The position numbers and the translations under genes were made by a program. This document shows, in pieces, positions 35,272 to 43,811 of a DNA stretch of 64,000 nucleotides. The notes under the pieces were generated by a model, which saw only the letters and a program-made list of their open reading frames with translations, was not told the DNA's origin and searched no databases. Position 1 is the first letter of the stretch. Every line of letters begins with the position of its first letter. This DNA comes from Oscillospiraceae bacterium. Its GTDB lineage: Bacteria; Bacillota; Clostridia; Oscillospirales; Oscillospiraceae. The DNA lies in assembly GCA_017938625.1 (NCBI GenBank), contig JAGBBD010000063.1, forward strand, positions 1 to 64,000. The letters are read 5' to 3'.

Positions 35272-35940
35272 ATGAGAATGTGGAAAAAAGTGATCCTTAT
35301 TGTGTTGGCGGTGCTGATTTTGCTTTTAGGCGGTCTGTACCTGTGGCAGCGGGAGAACATTCATGCATTGATCAAGGTGTTCGTTTCCGATTCCCAAGTC
35401 ATTGCCGATGAACTGGACAGCAAGAGAGCGGAGCACCATGAAGCCATGGAGGAAGCTGCAGGCGGCGAACTGACCGTTAAGCCTGTAACTACCGAGCAGG
35501 GAAGAGACTTGATCGACGGCAAAGTGACAGCCGATGAAGTCAAAGATGCCATGGGTGTTGCGCAGCCGACCGAGACAGAGGCTGTGGGCATCACAAAGCA
35601 AAATCTGGTGGATCAGTGTGTCGCGGAGCTTTATGCCTACAAGGTCGATGTGATGGCATACCTTGGAGGACTCAAGCAGGCGGCGATCGATCAATGGAAC
35701 GGCTTGGAAAAGAGCCAGCGCACCAGCGCAAAAAAGATGGAAATATCCATGGACGGGCTTCGAAAATGCTATGCCTATGAGGCGCAGGTCGATGGCAGAG
35801 TCCAGGAGATTTTGGCTTCCTATCGTGCAAAAATGGCCGAGATCGGAGAGGACAGCAAGCCTATCGATGATCTGTGGTATTTTTACTGCGATGAGAAGGA
35901 AGCAGAAAAAGCATATTATTTTGACCGATATTTAAATTAG
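35272..35940 (+). CDS. Membrane-anchored protein of unknown function
   Basis: A 222-residue protein I do not recognise. One N-terminal membrane helix (VILIVLAVLILLLGGLYLW, residues 7-25) is followed by a charged, mostly helical extracellular part with two Glu/Lys-rich stretches and no cysteines. A TTEQGRDLIDGKVTADEVKDAMG region around residue 75 looks like a short helical repeat. It lies 12 bp after the dehydratase and 13 bp before the SLH gene, inside the capsule operon, so it may help assemble or tether the polymer. Confidence 0.75.
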   Translation: MRMWKKVILIVLAVLILLLGGLYLWQRENIHALIKVFVSDSQVIADELDSKRAEHHEAMEEAAGGELTVKPVTTEQGRDLIDGKVTADEVKDAMGVAQPTETEAVGITKQNLVDQCVAELYAYKVDVMAYLGGLKQAAIDQWNGLEKSQRTSAKKMEISMDGLRKCYAYEAQVDGRVQEILASYRAKMAEIGEDSKPIDDLWYFYCDEKEAEKAYYFDRYLN

Positions 35941-35953
35941 GAGGAACCGAAAC

Positions 35954-37678
35954 ATGAAAAGAACGCTGAAGCGGATCGCAGCCTTGTTTGTGATTGTATG
36001 CCTGACCCTGACGATGTTTACCGGTCTTGTCAGTGCAGCAGGAGTCAATGCTGCTGTGCAGAAGACTCTGGCAGATGGTGCAAGATCTGTTGGATTCTCC
36101 AGAGCCTATATCGACGACTATCATTTTGTGGATGCCGGTCGCGCAGGTGATGCTGTCACCGCCAAACTGCCCCATGATCTGAGTGTGCCCGGCCGTACTG
36201 TGGCTGTTGCCATTCAGGCTGTGGATGCAAACGGCAATGCTCTGGCAGGCCACCATGTGCACTATATCCTGGGTGAGTACAGCAACGGTGCTGTGACTGT
36301 CACCTACCAGGAGGCAGGCTGCCGCTACTTTGCTATGATGCCTATTCAGGGCGTTCTGGAGCAGGGTACCATCCACCATCTGGAAACTACCGGCAGAAAC
36401 AATTATGACGGAACCTATCAGATCTACATTGAGACCAGACTCTCTATGTCCGATGATCTGGCAATGTATGTTATCGCCAATAAAACCGATGAGAAGCTGC
36501 TGAACATGCGCTTTACCTGCTATCTGGAAAGCGATGTCATTGAAAGCGAGCACAATGTGGATCTGCAGGATCTGGTCTTTGAAGACCCTCAGGGCATGTA
36601 TGATCTGATCGAAAAAGAAGCCTATGATGAGGGCGTTATGATCAAGTACAAGCTCAACAGGGAAGAATGGGCCTCTTGGCGCTATATGGCTGCGGCTGAG
36701 CTGAAGGATGTGCTGCAGACTGAAGTGACCATGTACTGCGATGCCCGTGTCAGAGAAGCAGAGCTGCGCGAAGCAGCAAACTATGATGACGAGGTCTGGT
36801 GCCATGGTCATCTGGAACTGACCTACGAGCCCAATGGCATGAAGACGGCCATTCCTTCCGTTAATCTGAAGACCATTCTGATTCCTGCTACCATGGATTA
36901 TATCGTTCTGGATTATGATGGCAGAGATCCTGTCTGGGGCGAAGAGGACGATGATGACATCTGGGGCGACGAGGATGACCGCGAACTGGCTCCTGTGCCC
37001 GGCGCACTCAACGGCAGCGACCACGTTGCTTATGTGATCGGCTACGAGGATGGCTCCGTCAGACCCAACAACAACATTACCAGAGCGGAAGTTGCTACCA
37101 TCTTCTTCCGTCTGCTGAAGGAAAATGTCCGCAAGGCCAATATGACCCAGGAAAATGAATTCTCCGATGTTTCCGAAGGTCAGTGGTTCAACTGCGCCAT
37201 CTCCACCATGGCTGTCATGGATGTGCTCAACGGCTATCCCGATGGTACCTTCCGTCCTAACGCACCCATCACCCGTGCTGAGTTTGCTGCCATCGCTGCC
37301 CGTTTTGACGGCAGAGAAGCTGACAAGCTGGCTGCCTTCAAGGACATCAGAGGGCATTGGGGCGCTGAGGAGATCAGCCGCGCATACTTCAACTGCTGGA
37401 TCGAAGGCTATCCCAACGGTACCTTCTGCCCCGACCAGGATATCACCAGAGCGGAAGCTATGACACTGGTCAACCGTGTGCTGCATCGTAACCCTGAAGA
37501 GCCCGAAGATCTGCTGCCCGGCATGGCTGAATGGTGGGACAACATGAACGAAAAAGCATGGTACTATCTGGCTGTGCAGGAAGCTACCAACAGCCATGAC
37601 TATGCCAGAAAGAACAGCGACTTCGAGTACTGGAAAGAGCTGGAAGCTATCCCCGACTGGTCTTTGCTTGAAAAATAA
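35954..37678 (+). CDS. SLH-domain surface protein
   Basis: A 574-residue secreted protein: signal peptide at residues 1-30 (LFVIVCLTLTMFTGLVSAAG), an unrecognised region of about 320 residues, an acidic Asp/Glu-rich hinge near residue 325 (WGEEDDDDIWGDEDD) and three C-terminal SLH repeats (GYEDGSVRPNNNITRAE, GYPDGTFRPNAPITRAEF, GYPNGTFCPDQDITRAEA). SLH domains bind pyruvylated secondary wall polymer. The gene sits in the capsule operon with AGGAGG at 35939-35944, so it may display or anchor the polymer. Confidence 0.9.
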   Translation: MKRTLKRIAALFVIVCLTLTMFTGLVSAAGVNAAVQKTLADGARSVGFSRAYIDDYHFVDAGRAGDAVTAKLPHDLSVPGRTVAVAIQAVDANGNALAGHHVHYILGEYSNGAVTVTYQEAGCRYFAMMPIQGVLEQGTIHHLETTGRNNYDGTYQIYIETRLSMSDDLAMYVIANKTDEKLLNMRFTCYLESDVIESEHNVDLQDLVFEDPQGMYDLIEKEAYDEGVMIKYKLNREEWASWRYMAAAELKDVLQTEVTMYCDARVREAELREAANYDDEVWCHGHLELTYEPNGMKTAIPSVNLKTILIPATMDYIVLDYDGRDPVWGEEDDDDIWGDEDDRELAPVPGALNGSDHVAYVIGYEDGSVRPNNNITRAEVATIFFRLLKENVRKANMTQENEFSDVSEGQWFNCAISTMAVMDVLNGYPDGTFRPNAPITRAEFAAIAARFDGREADKLAAFKDIRGHWGAEEISRAYFNCWIEGYPNGTFCPDQDITRAEAMTLVNRVLHRNPEEPEDLLPGMAEWWDNMNEKAWYYLAVQEATNSHDYARKNSDFEYWKELEAIPDWSLLEK

Positions 37679-37687
37679 AACATGGAC

Positions 37688-37724
37688 ACAGCAGGCACGC
37701 TGCAAAATGCGGCGTGCCTGCTTA
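37688..37724 (+). promoter_or_regulatory. Stem-loop between SLH and dehydrogenase genes
   Basis: GCAGGCACGC (37691-37700) / GCGTGCCTGC (37712-37721) with an 11-base partly paired loop and only TTAA behind it. Weak as a terminator; possibly an attenuation or processing site. The rest of 37725-37801 shows only a small CGCTCCATAGCG hairpin and the AGGAGG ribosome site. Confidence 0.55.
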
Positions 37725-37801
37725 AGGTGAAAATCGCTCCATAGCGTTACGGATGCTTCGTAGCCGGGTGTGGAGGATTCCCATTTAGGAGGAAGAAACA
37801 G

Positions 37802-39121
37802 ATGAGTCTATATGAGCAGCTGATCTCCGGGCAGCAGTCACTGTCTTTGATCGGCCTTGGCTATGTCGGTATGCCCATCGCTGTGGCATTTGCAAAAAAG
37901 GTGCGCGTGATCGGCTTTGACTACAACCAGAAAAAGATCGAACTCTATCGTTCCGGTATCGATCCCACCAATGAAGTGGGCAATGATGTGATCGCCGCCA
38001 GTACCGTGGAGTTTACAGCAGACGAAACAAAGCTGCGCGAAGCAAAGTTCCATATCGTGGCAGTACCTACCCCTGTCAACAGTGACCACACTCCGGATCT
38101 GACCCCCTTGGAGGGAGCCAGCACCATCCTTGGCAGAAATCTGACCAAGGGAAGTGTGGTGGTTTATGAATCCACCGTCTATCCCGGTGTGACCGAAGAG
38201 GTCTGTGTTCCCATTCTGGAGCGTGTTTCCGGCCTCAAGTGCGGTGTGGACTTCAAGGTCGGCTATTCTCCCGAGCGCATCAACCCCGGTGATAAGCTGC
38301 ATCGTCTGGAAAACATCACTAAGATCGTTTCCGGCATGGACGAAGAGACTCTGGATACTGTTGCCAAGGTCTATGAACTGGTGGTGGAAGTTGGTGTTCA
38401 CAGAGCTGAGAGCATCAAGGTGGCTGAGGCTGCAAAGGTCATTGAGAACAGTCAGCGCGACATCAACATTGCGTTTATGAACGAGCTGTCTATCATCTTC
38501 AATAAGATGGGTATCGACACAAAATCCGTTCTGGAGGCTGCCGGTACCAAGTGGAACTTCCTGCCTTTCCGTCCCGGTCTGGTCGGCGGACACTGCATCG
38601 GTGTGGATCCCTATTATCTGACCTACAAGGCAGAGCAGATGGGCTATCACAGCCAGATCATTTTGTCCGGTCGCCGTATCAACGATGATATGGGCGCCTA
38701 TGTGGCAGAGCAGCTGGTCAAAAAGCTGATCGCAGCCGATGTTCCTGTCAAGTCTGCCAAGGTGGCGATCTTGGGCTTTACCTTTAAGGAAAACTGCCCG
38801 GACACCCGCAATACCAAGGTCATCGACATTGTCAAGGAACTGAACGAATACGGAATCACTCCTATGATCGCCGATCCCTGCGCCGATGCAGAGGAGGCAA
38901 AGCGTGAGTATGGCTTGGAGTTTTCGGATGTTGCCGATGTTAAGGATATGGACGCAGTTGTCCTCGCCGTCGCGCATGAGCAGTTCAAAAGCCTTTCCAT
39001 GGAAGATTTGGATCGTTTCTTTAAGAATGTGTCCAACGACCGGAAGCTGATCGTGGATGTCAAGGGTCTGCTGGATCGCAAGACCTATGAAGCTGCAGGC
39101 TATCGTTACTGGAGACTGTAA
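37802..39121 (+). CDS. Nucleotide-sugar 6-dehydrogenase (WbpO/TviB/CapL type)
   Basis: A 439-residue UDP-sugar dehydrogenase. NAD site LIGLGYVGMPIAVAFA, central ESTVYPGVTEE, KVIENSQRDINIAFMNE, and the catalytic cysteine loop GGHCIGVDPYYL. The sequence is closer to UDP-GlcNAc/UDP-GalNAc 6-dehydrogenases than to UDP-glucose dehydrogenase, so it probably makes an N-acetyl-hexosaminuronic acid precursor for the capsule. Confidence 0.92.
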   Translation: MSLYEQLISGQQSLSLIGLGYVGMPIAVAFAKKVRVIGFDYNQKKIELYRSGIDPTNEVGNDVIAASTVEFTADETKLREAKFHIVAVPTPVNSDHTPDLTPLEGASTILGRNLTKGSVVVYESTVYPGVTEEVCVPILERVSGLKCGVDFKVGYSPERINPGDKLHRLENITKIVSGMDEETLDTVAKVYELVVEVGVHRAESIKVAEAAKVIENSQRDINIAFMNELSIIFNKMGIDTKSVLEAAGTKWNFLPFRPGLVGGHCIGVDPYYLTYKAEQMGYHSQIILSGRRINDDMGAYVAEQLVKKLIAADVPVKSAKVAILGFTFKENCPDTRNTKVIDIVKELNEYGITPMIADPCADAEEAKREYGLEFSDVADVKDMDAVVLAVAHEQFKSLSMEDLDRFFKNVSNDRKLIVDVKGLLDRKTYEAAGYRYWRL

Positions 39122-39148
39122 GCATTCCATACGAATTTTTCTCCGACC

Positions 39149-39262
39149 TGCCATCGTCTGTGATGGCAGGCGGAGCGTGTTATCCTGCATAGAAAATGAA
39201 GCTGCCAAATTGCCGGCAGCGTGAAACTACCTATGACCGCCGCAGATGCGGTCAGATTTTTG
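39149..39262 (+). promoter_or_regulatory. Two stem-loops before the polymerase gene
   Basis: CCTGCCATC / GATGGCAGG (39149-39172) and GACCGC / GCGGTC followed by AGATTTTTG (39235-39262). The second has the form of a modest terminator, suggesting reduced read-through into the epsG-capE-capF part. Confidence 0.55.
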
Positions 39263-39296
39263 TACGGCAATTCAAGCATAGAATGGAGAAAAATCC

Positions 39297-40367
39297 ATGC
39301 TTTTAGTATATAGCGGACTGATTTTTCTGGTTTATATGCAGTTTGCTGCAGGCCAGAATTACAAGAGAAACAGAACTCTGTGTATCTTGATCTTTTTATA
39401 TCTGTTCCTCATTTCGGCATTTAAAGCCATCCCTGCCAGTCCGGACTTGATCTCATACGATGCATCGTTCAACCGTCTTCCCGGCTGGTCTTACCGCAGA
39501 ATTTGGGATGGATGGCGGGTTGAGGAAACGGTCAAGGACGGCGTGTTCTACATGCTGGCAAAGGTTTTCAGCGAGGTGGGTGCGTCATCTTCTGTCTGGA
39601 TGGGCTTCATCTCCCTGCTTTTTGCGGCAGGTGCTTCGTGGTTTATTTTCCGCAACTCTGCAAAACCCATGCTCAGTCTGACATTGCTGCTTAGTCTGGA
39701 GTATTTTCAGTTTACCCTTTCCGGTCTGCGGCAGACCATGGCACTTTCCATCGTTTTGCTGTTTTCCTATGAGTTTATCCTGCAGCGAAAACCCGTTCAT
39801 TTTATCATATCTCTGCTGGTGGCGTCCTTGTTCCACTCCTCTGCGCTGGCATTCCTGCCGGCATATATTGTGGCGGGATGGAAGCTTGGATGGAAGCAGG
39901 TCGTTCTGGTCAGTGTGCTGCTGTTTATTTTCTTCTTTTTTCCGGACTCCATCCGATCTGCGATCGAAGCACTGGCGTGGAACGATACGATTGCATCTTA
40001 TGCAACCAGAACAAAAGGTCTGTCATGGTCGGGTTTTGTGATCCAACTGTGTATTCTGGTGTTCTGTCTGTTCTTCCGGAAGGACATGAAGCTGAACTCC
40101 CAGTGGCGCTGGCTGCGTATTGACGCGTTTATCAACTGTATGGTCATCGGATTGTGTCTGCTGGTGCTTTCTACGCAGATCGCGGAGATGTTCCGTATTG
40201 CATATTATTACACCATCTGCTGTATTGCTGCTGTTCCCAATGCGGTGGTGGAAAACAAGCGCAGAGAGAATCATTCAACCATGTATATTATCATTGGCGC
40301 GTGTATGATCGCCTATATGCTTTGGAGCCGCGCCTACTTCAACTTGACATTCTTCTGGCAGGTCTGA
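39297..40367 (+). CDS. EpsG-family polysaccharide polymerase
   Basis: A 356-residue polytopic membrane protein with about ten hydrophobic stretches. SGLRQTMALSIVLLF and SLFHSSALAFLPAY are the conserved EpsG/Wzy-like features (Arg/Gln in one loop and a His in the next). It presumably joins repeat units outside the membrane. The ribosome site is weak (GGAG). It belongs to the same strand and block as capE and capF. Confidence 0.87.
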   Translation: MLLVYSGLIFLVYMQFAAGQNYKRNRTLCILIFLYLFLISAFKAIPASPDLISYDASFNRLPGWSYRRIWDGWRVEETVKDGVFYMLAKVFSEVGASSSVWMGFISLLFAAGASWFIFRNSAKPMLSLTLLLSLEYFQFTLSGLRQTMALSIVLLFSYEFILQRKPVHFIISLLVASLFHSSALAFLPAYIVAGWKLGWKQVVLVSVLLFIFFFFPDSIRSAIEALAWNDTIASYATRTKGLSWSGFVIQLCILVFCLFFRKDMKLNSQWRWLRIDAFINCMVIGLCLLVLSTQIAEMFRIAYYYTICCIAAVPNAVVENKRRENHSTMYIIIGACMIAYMLWSRAYFNLTFFWQV

Positions 40368-40389
40368 CCTGCGTTGAAAAGGAAAGTGA

Positions 40390-41445
40390 ATGAAAATGGA
40401 TACGACTTTTACAAATAAGACCTTATTGATCACCGGAGGTACCGGCTCTTTCGGCAATGCTGTTCTCAACCGTTTCCTGGAAACGGATATTGGTGAGATC
40501 CGCGTGTTCTCCCGTGATGAAAAAAAGCAGGACGATATGCGCCATGAGTTCCAGGTACGTATGCCCGAGCATGCAGGTAAGATCAAATTCTTCATCGGTG
40601 ATGTGCGGGATCTGGCATCGGTCAAGAATGCCATGCATGGTGTGGACTATATTTTCCATGCTGCAGCGCTAAAGCAGGTGCCGTCTTGTGAGTTTTTTCC
40701 TATGGAGGCAGTCAAGACCAATGTGATCGGTACCGATAACGTGCTGACTGCTGCCATTGACGAAGGCGTTAAGTCTGTTATCTGCCTGTCTACGGACAAG
40801 GCAGCGTACCCCATCAACGCCATGGGTACGTCCAAGGCCATGATGGAGAAGGTAGTCGTTGCCAAGAGCCGCACGGTGTCACCGGAAAAAACCAAGATCT
40901 GCTGCACACGTTACGGCAATGTTATGTGCTCCCGCGGCTCTGTGATTCCTCTGTGGATCGAGCAGATCAAGGCGGGCAATCCCATTACCATTACTGAGCC
41001 TACCATGACCAGATTTATTATGTCCTTGGAAGAGGCAGTGGATCTTGTCCTGTTTGCATTCCAAAACGGCGTCAGCGGCGATATCCTTGTGCAGAAGGCA
41101 CCTGCCTGCACCATCGAGGTGCTGGCAAAGGCTGTGACGGGCCTGTTTGCGCCGAACCACGAGATCAAGGTGATAGGCATCCGTCATGGCGAAAAGCTCT
41201 ATGAGACCCTTTTGACCAATGAGGAGTGTGCCAATGCCACAGACCTCGGTGACTTCTATCGTGTGCCCTGTGACAAGAGAGATCTCAACTATGACAAGTA
41301 TTATTCTCAGGGGGATGTGGAGCGCAATCCTCTGACGGAGTTCAACTCCAACAATACCCAGCTTTTGGATGTGCCGGCTGTGCAGGAAAAGCTTCTGTCT
41401 TTGCAGTATATCCGTGATGAGCTGGCGGCGTGGGAGACAAAATGA
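40390..41445 (+). CDS. capE: UDP-N-acetylglucosamine 4,6-dehydratase/5-epimerase
   Basis: A 351-residue cytosolic SDR enzyme of the CapE/WbjB/FnlA group. NAD site LLITGGTGSFGNAVLNRFL, AALKQVPSCEFFP and the catalytic STDKAAYPINAMGTSKAM region. It carries out the first step of UDP-L-FucNAc synthesis. CapF lies two genes downstream; the third enzyme, CapG, is not in the window. Overlaps the nucleotidyltransferase gene by 4 bp. Confidence 0.93.
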   Translation: MKMDTTFTNKTLLITGGTGSFGNAVLNRFLETDIGEIRVFSRDEKKQDDMRHEFQVRMPEHAGKIKFFIGDVRDLASVKNAMHGVDYIFHAAALKQVPSCEFFPMEAVKTNVIGTDNVLTAAIDEGVKSVICLSTDKAAYPINAMGTSKAMMEKVVVAKSRTVSPEKTKICCTRYGNVMCSRGSVIPLWIEQIKAGNPITITEPTMTRFIMSLEEAVDLVLFAFQNGVSGDILVQKAPACTIEVLAKAVTGLFAPNHEIKVIGIRHGEKLYETLLTNEECANATDLGDFYRVPCDKRDLNYDKYYSQGDVERNPLTEFNSNNTQLLDVPAVQEKLLSLQYIRDELAAWETK

Positions 41446-42599
41446 TGGAGAAAACTCTGAATGCAGTGCTCCGCCTTGTCCGCAGTGCATTGTGCTGTGA
41501 ACCGGCAGTTCTACCGGAACCGTTGGATCTGGAGCAGGTGGCGCAGTTGGCTGTCCTGCATCAGATCGAAGCACTTGTCTATGACGGTGCGATCCGCAGC
41601 GGCATTTCCAAGCAGGAGCCTGCCATGAAACAGCTGTTTCAGGCATACTGCCGCGCGGCTGTGAGAAGTGATCTGCAGCTGGAAAATCTTAATACGCTTT
41701 ACAGGAGCTTTGATGCGGCGAAGATCGACTATCTGCCTTTGAAAGGCTGTATCATGAAGGGTCTGTATCCCAAGGCAGAACTGCGTGCTATGAATGATGC
41801 GGATATCCTTATTCGTGTGGAACAATATGATGCCATCAAGCCTTTGTTGGAGAAGCTGGAATATCGCTTCCTTGCAGAGAGCGACTGCGAGCTTAAGTGG
41901 CGGACAAAGGGACTGTATCTGGAACTTCACAAGCGTTTGATCCCGTCCTTTGTCAAGGATTTTTATGCCTACTTCGGTGACGGTTGGCAGCTGGCGGTGC
42001 CTGCACAGGGCAGCCGATATGAGATGAGCAGGGAAGATGAATTTCTGTTCCTGTTCACTCACTTTGCAAGACACTACCGCGAAGGCGGAGTCGGCATCCG
42101 TCATATGGCGGATATTTGGTACTATCGTCTGAAAACACCGGAACTGAAGAGTGGTGTGGTGGAGGATGTTTTGAAGAAAATGTCATTGGATACCTTCTAT
42201 CACAACATTCTAAAAACCCTTGAAAACTGGTTTGAGGGTGGTGAACAGACACAGATCACTGAGAAGATCACAGAGTATATCGCAAACAGCGGTTCTTTCG
42301 GCACACACGAGACCAAGGTGCTGGCTGACGGATTGCGCAAAGGCGGCAGACGGAAAAATGTGTGCAGACTGCTGTTCCCGCCTTTGGATGATATGCAGTA
42401 TTCTTACCCTGTATTGCGCAAGTGCCCTGCATTGCTGCCTGCCATGTGGATCTACCGCGGCGGACGGCTGGCGCTGTTTGGCAGAGATAGGATCAAACGC
42501 CAGCAGGAACGTCTTGGCACCATGGAAACAGAAAAAATGGATGCATTTGAAAAAAGCCTGCGCGATGTCGGCTTGGGCTTGGAATTTGAGGTAGATTGA
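41442..42599 (+). CDS. PF14907-type nucleotidyltransferase family protein
   Basis: A 385-residue protein. Residues about 85-150 carry a nucleotidyltransferase-like core: YLPLKGCIMKGLYPKAELR followed by MNDADILIRVEQYD with the metal-binding Asp-x-Asp, matching the uncharacterised NTP_transf_5 family. Relatives occur inside or next to lasso-peptide clusters of Firmicutes. It sits between capE and capF with ATGA overlap on one side and 1 bp on the other, so it is co-translated with the capsule genes. Substrate unknown: a sugar or the exported peptide are both possible. Confidence 0.8.
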   Translation: MMEKTLNAVLRLVRSALCCEPAVLPEPLDLEQVAQLAVLHQIEALVYDGAIRSGISKQEPAMKQLFQAYCRAAVRSDLQLENLNTLYRSFDAAKIDYLPLKGCIMKGLYPKAELRAMNDADILIRVEQYDAIKPLLEKLEYRFLAESDCELKWRTKGLYLELHKRLIPSFVKDFYAYFGDGWQLAVPAQGSRYEMSREDEFLFLFTHFARHYREGGVGIRHMADIWYYRLKTPELKSGVVEDVLKKMSLDTFYHNILKTLENWFEGGEQTQITEKITEYIANSGSFGTHETKVLADGLRKGGRRKNVCRLLFPPLDDMQYSYPVLRKCPALLPAMWIYRGGRLALFGRDRIKRQQERLGTMETEKMDAFEKSLRDVGLGLEFEVD

Positions 42600-42600
42600 T

Positions 42601-43761
42601 ATGAAGATTCTTGTGACCGGTTCAGCCGGTTTTGTGGGCAGAAATCTCGTGACTGCGCTGGAAGAGATCCGTGCCGGTCATGATCGTCGTCCTGACCATG
42701 AACTGCCGGAGTTTTCTATCTATGAATATGACCTGAACAATACCGCTGAGGAGCTGGATGCATTTTGCTCCGATTGTGACTTTGTGTTCCATCTGGCAGG
42801 CGTCAACCGTCCCAAGGAAGAGAAAGAATTCCGTGAAGGCAATGTGGGCTTTTCCTGTGATCTGCTCGATGCGCTGCGCCGTCACGGCAACACCTGTCCT
42901 GTTATGCTCTCCAGCTCTGTACAGGCGACTTTGGCGGGTCGCTATGCCGGCAGTAAATACGGTCAGAGCAAACGGGAAGGGGAGGAACTGTTTTTTAACT
43001 ACGGAAAGGAAACCGGGGCAAAGACTTTGGTCTACCGCTTTCCCAATCTGTTCGGTATGTGGTGTCGTCCCAACTACAACAGCGCCGTGGCGACCTTCTG
43101 CTACAACACAGCCAATGGTTTGCCAATTCAGGTCAATGATCCTTCCGTAGAGTTGGATCTTTGCTATATCGACGATGTGGTGGATGAATTGATCGCTGCG
43201 CTGAAGGGCGCGCCTAATCTGCAGTCTGATGGCTACTGTTCCGTTCCTGTGCACCACGAAACGACTCTGGGCCATGTGGCACAGACCATTTTATCGTTCC
43301 CACGGCTGGGTTTGCAGGTGCCGGATCTGTCCGATCCTTTGACCAAAAAGCTCTACGCCACTTATCTGAGTTATCTGCCTGCCGATAAAATGTGCAGCGA
43401 TCTGAAGATGAACTGCGACAACAGAGGCAGCTTTACGGAATTGCTTCGCACACCGGATCGCGGACAGGTGTCTGTCAACATTTCCAAACCCGGTATCACC
43501 AAGGGCAACCACTGGCATCACACCAAACATGAAAAATTCATTGTTGTCAAGGGTGAAGGACTAATCCAGCTTCGAAAGGTGGGCGATCCCGAGATCGTGG
43601 AATACCGGGTCAGCGGTGAAAAGCTGCAGGTGGTGGAGATCGTTCCCGGCTATACCCATAACATCATCAACCTGTCTGATACAGAAGATCTGATCACCAT
43701 CATGTGGGCAAATGAGACCTTTGACCCGGACAGACCGGATACGTTCTTCCTGCAGGTTTAA
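42601..43761 (+). CDS. capF: Bifunctional UDP-sugar epimerase/reductase CapF
   Basis: A 386-residue two-domain enzyme. The N-terminal SDR domain starts MKILVTGSAGFVGRNLV and has the YAGSKYGQSKREGE catalytic stretch. The C-terminal cupin domain contains GNHWHHTKHEKFIVVKGEG, the zinc-binding His/Glu motif. CapF works after CapE in UDP-L-FucNAc synthesis. It is the last gene of the block, closed by a terminator at 43768. Confidence 0.94.
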   Translation: MKILVTGSAGFVGRNLVTALEEIRAGHDRRPDHELPEFSIYEYDLNNTAEELDAFCSDCDFVFHLAGVNRPKEEKEFREGNVGFSCDLLDALRRHGNTCPVMLSSSVQATLAGRYAGSKYGQSKREGEELFFNYGKETGAKTLVYRFPNLFGMWCRPNYNSAVATFCYNTANGLPIQVNDPSVELDLCYIDDVVDELIAALKGAPNLQSDGYCSVPVHHETTLGHVAQTILSFPRLGLQVPDLSDPLTKKLYATYLSYLPADKMCSDLKMNCDNRGSFTELLRTPDRGQVSVNISKPGITKGNHWHHTKHEKFIVVKGEGLIQLRKVGDPEIVEYRVSGEKLQVVEIVPGYTHNIINLSDTEDLITIMWANETFDPDRPDTFFLQV

Positions 43762-43767
43762 AAGCAT

Positions 43768-43808
43768 AAAAAAGATCCCGTTGGTTTTAACCAGCGGGAT
43801 CTTTTTTG
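43768..43808. terminator. Bidirectional terminator after capF
   Basis: AAAAAAGATCCCG / CGGGATCTTTTTT with an inner TGGTT/AACCA pairing. It serves capF and the converging 3D-domain gene. Confidence 0.92.
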
Positions 43809-43811
43809 TAT

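Noticed and set aside
37725-37800. A GEMM-type c-di-GMP riboswitch before the nucleotide-sugar dehydrogenase
   Set aside because: The GGATGCTTCGTAGCCGGG stretch is suggestive, but the conserved c-di-GMP aptamer core and tetraloop receptor are not present.
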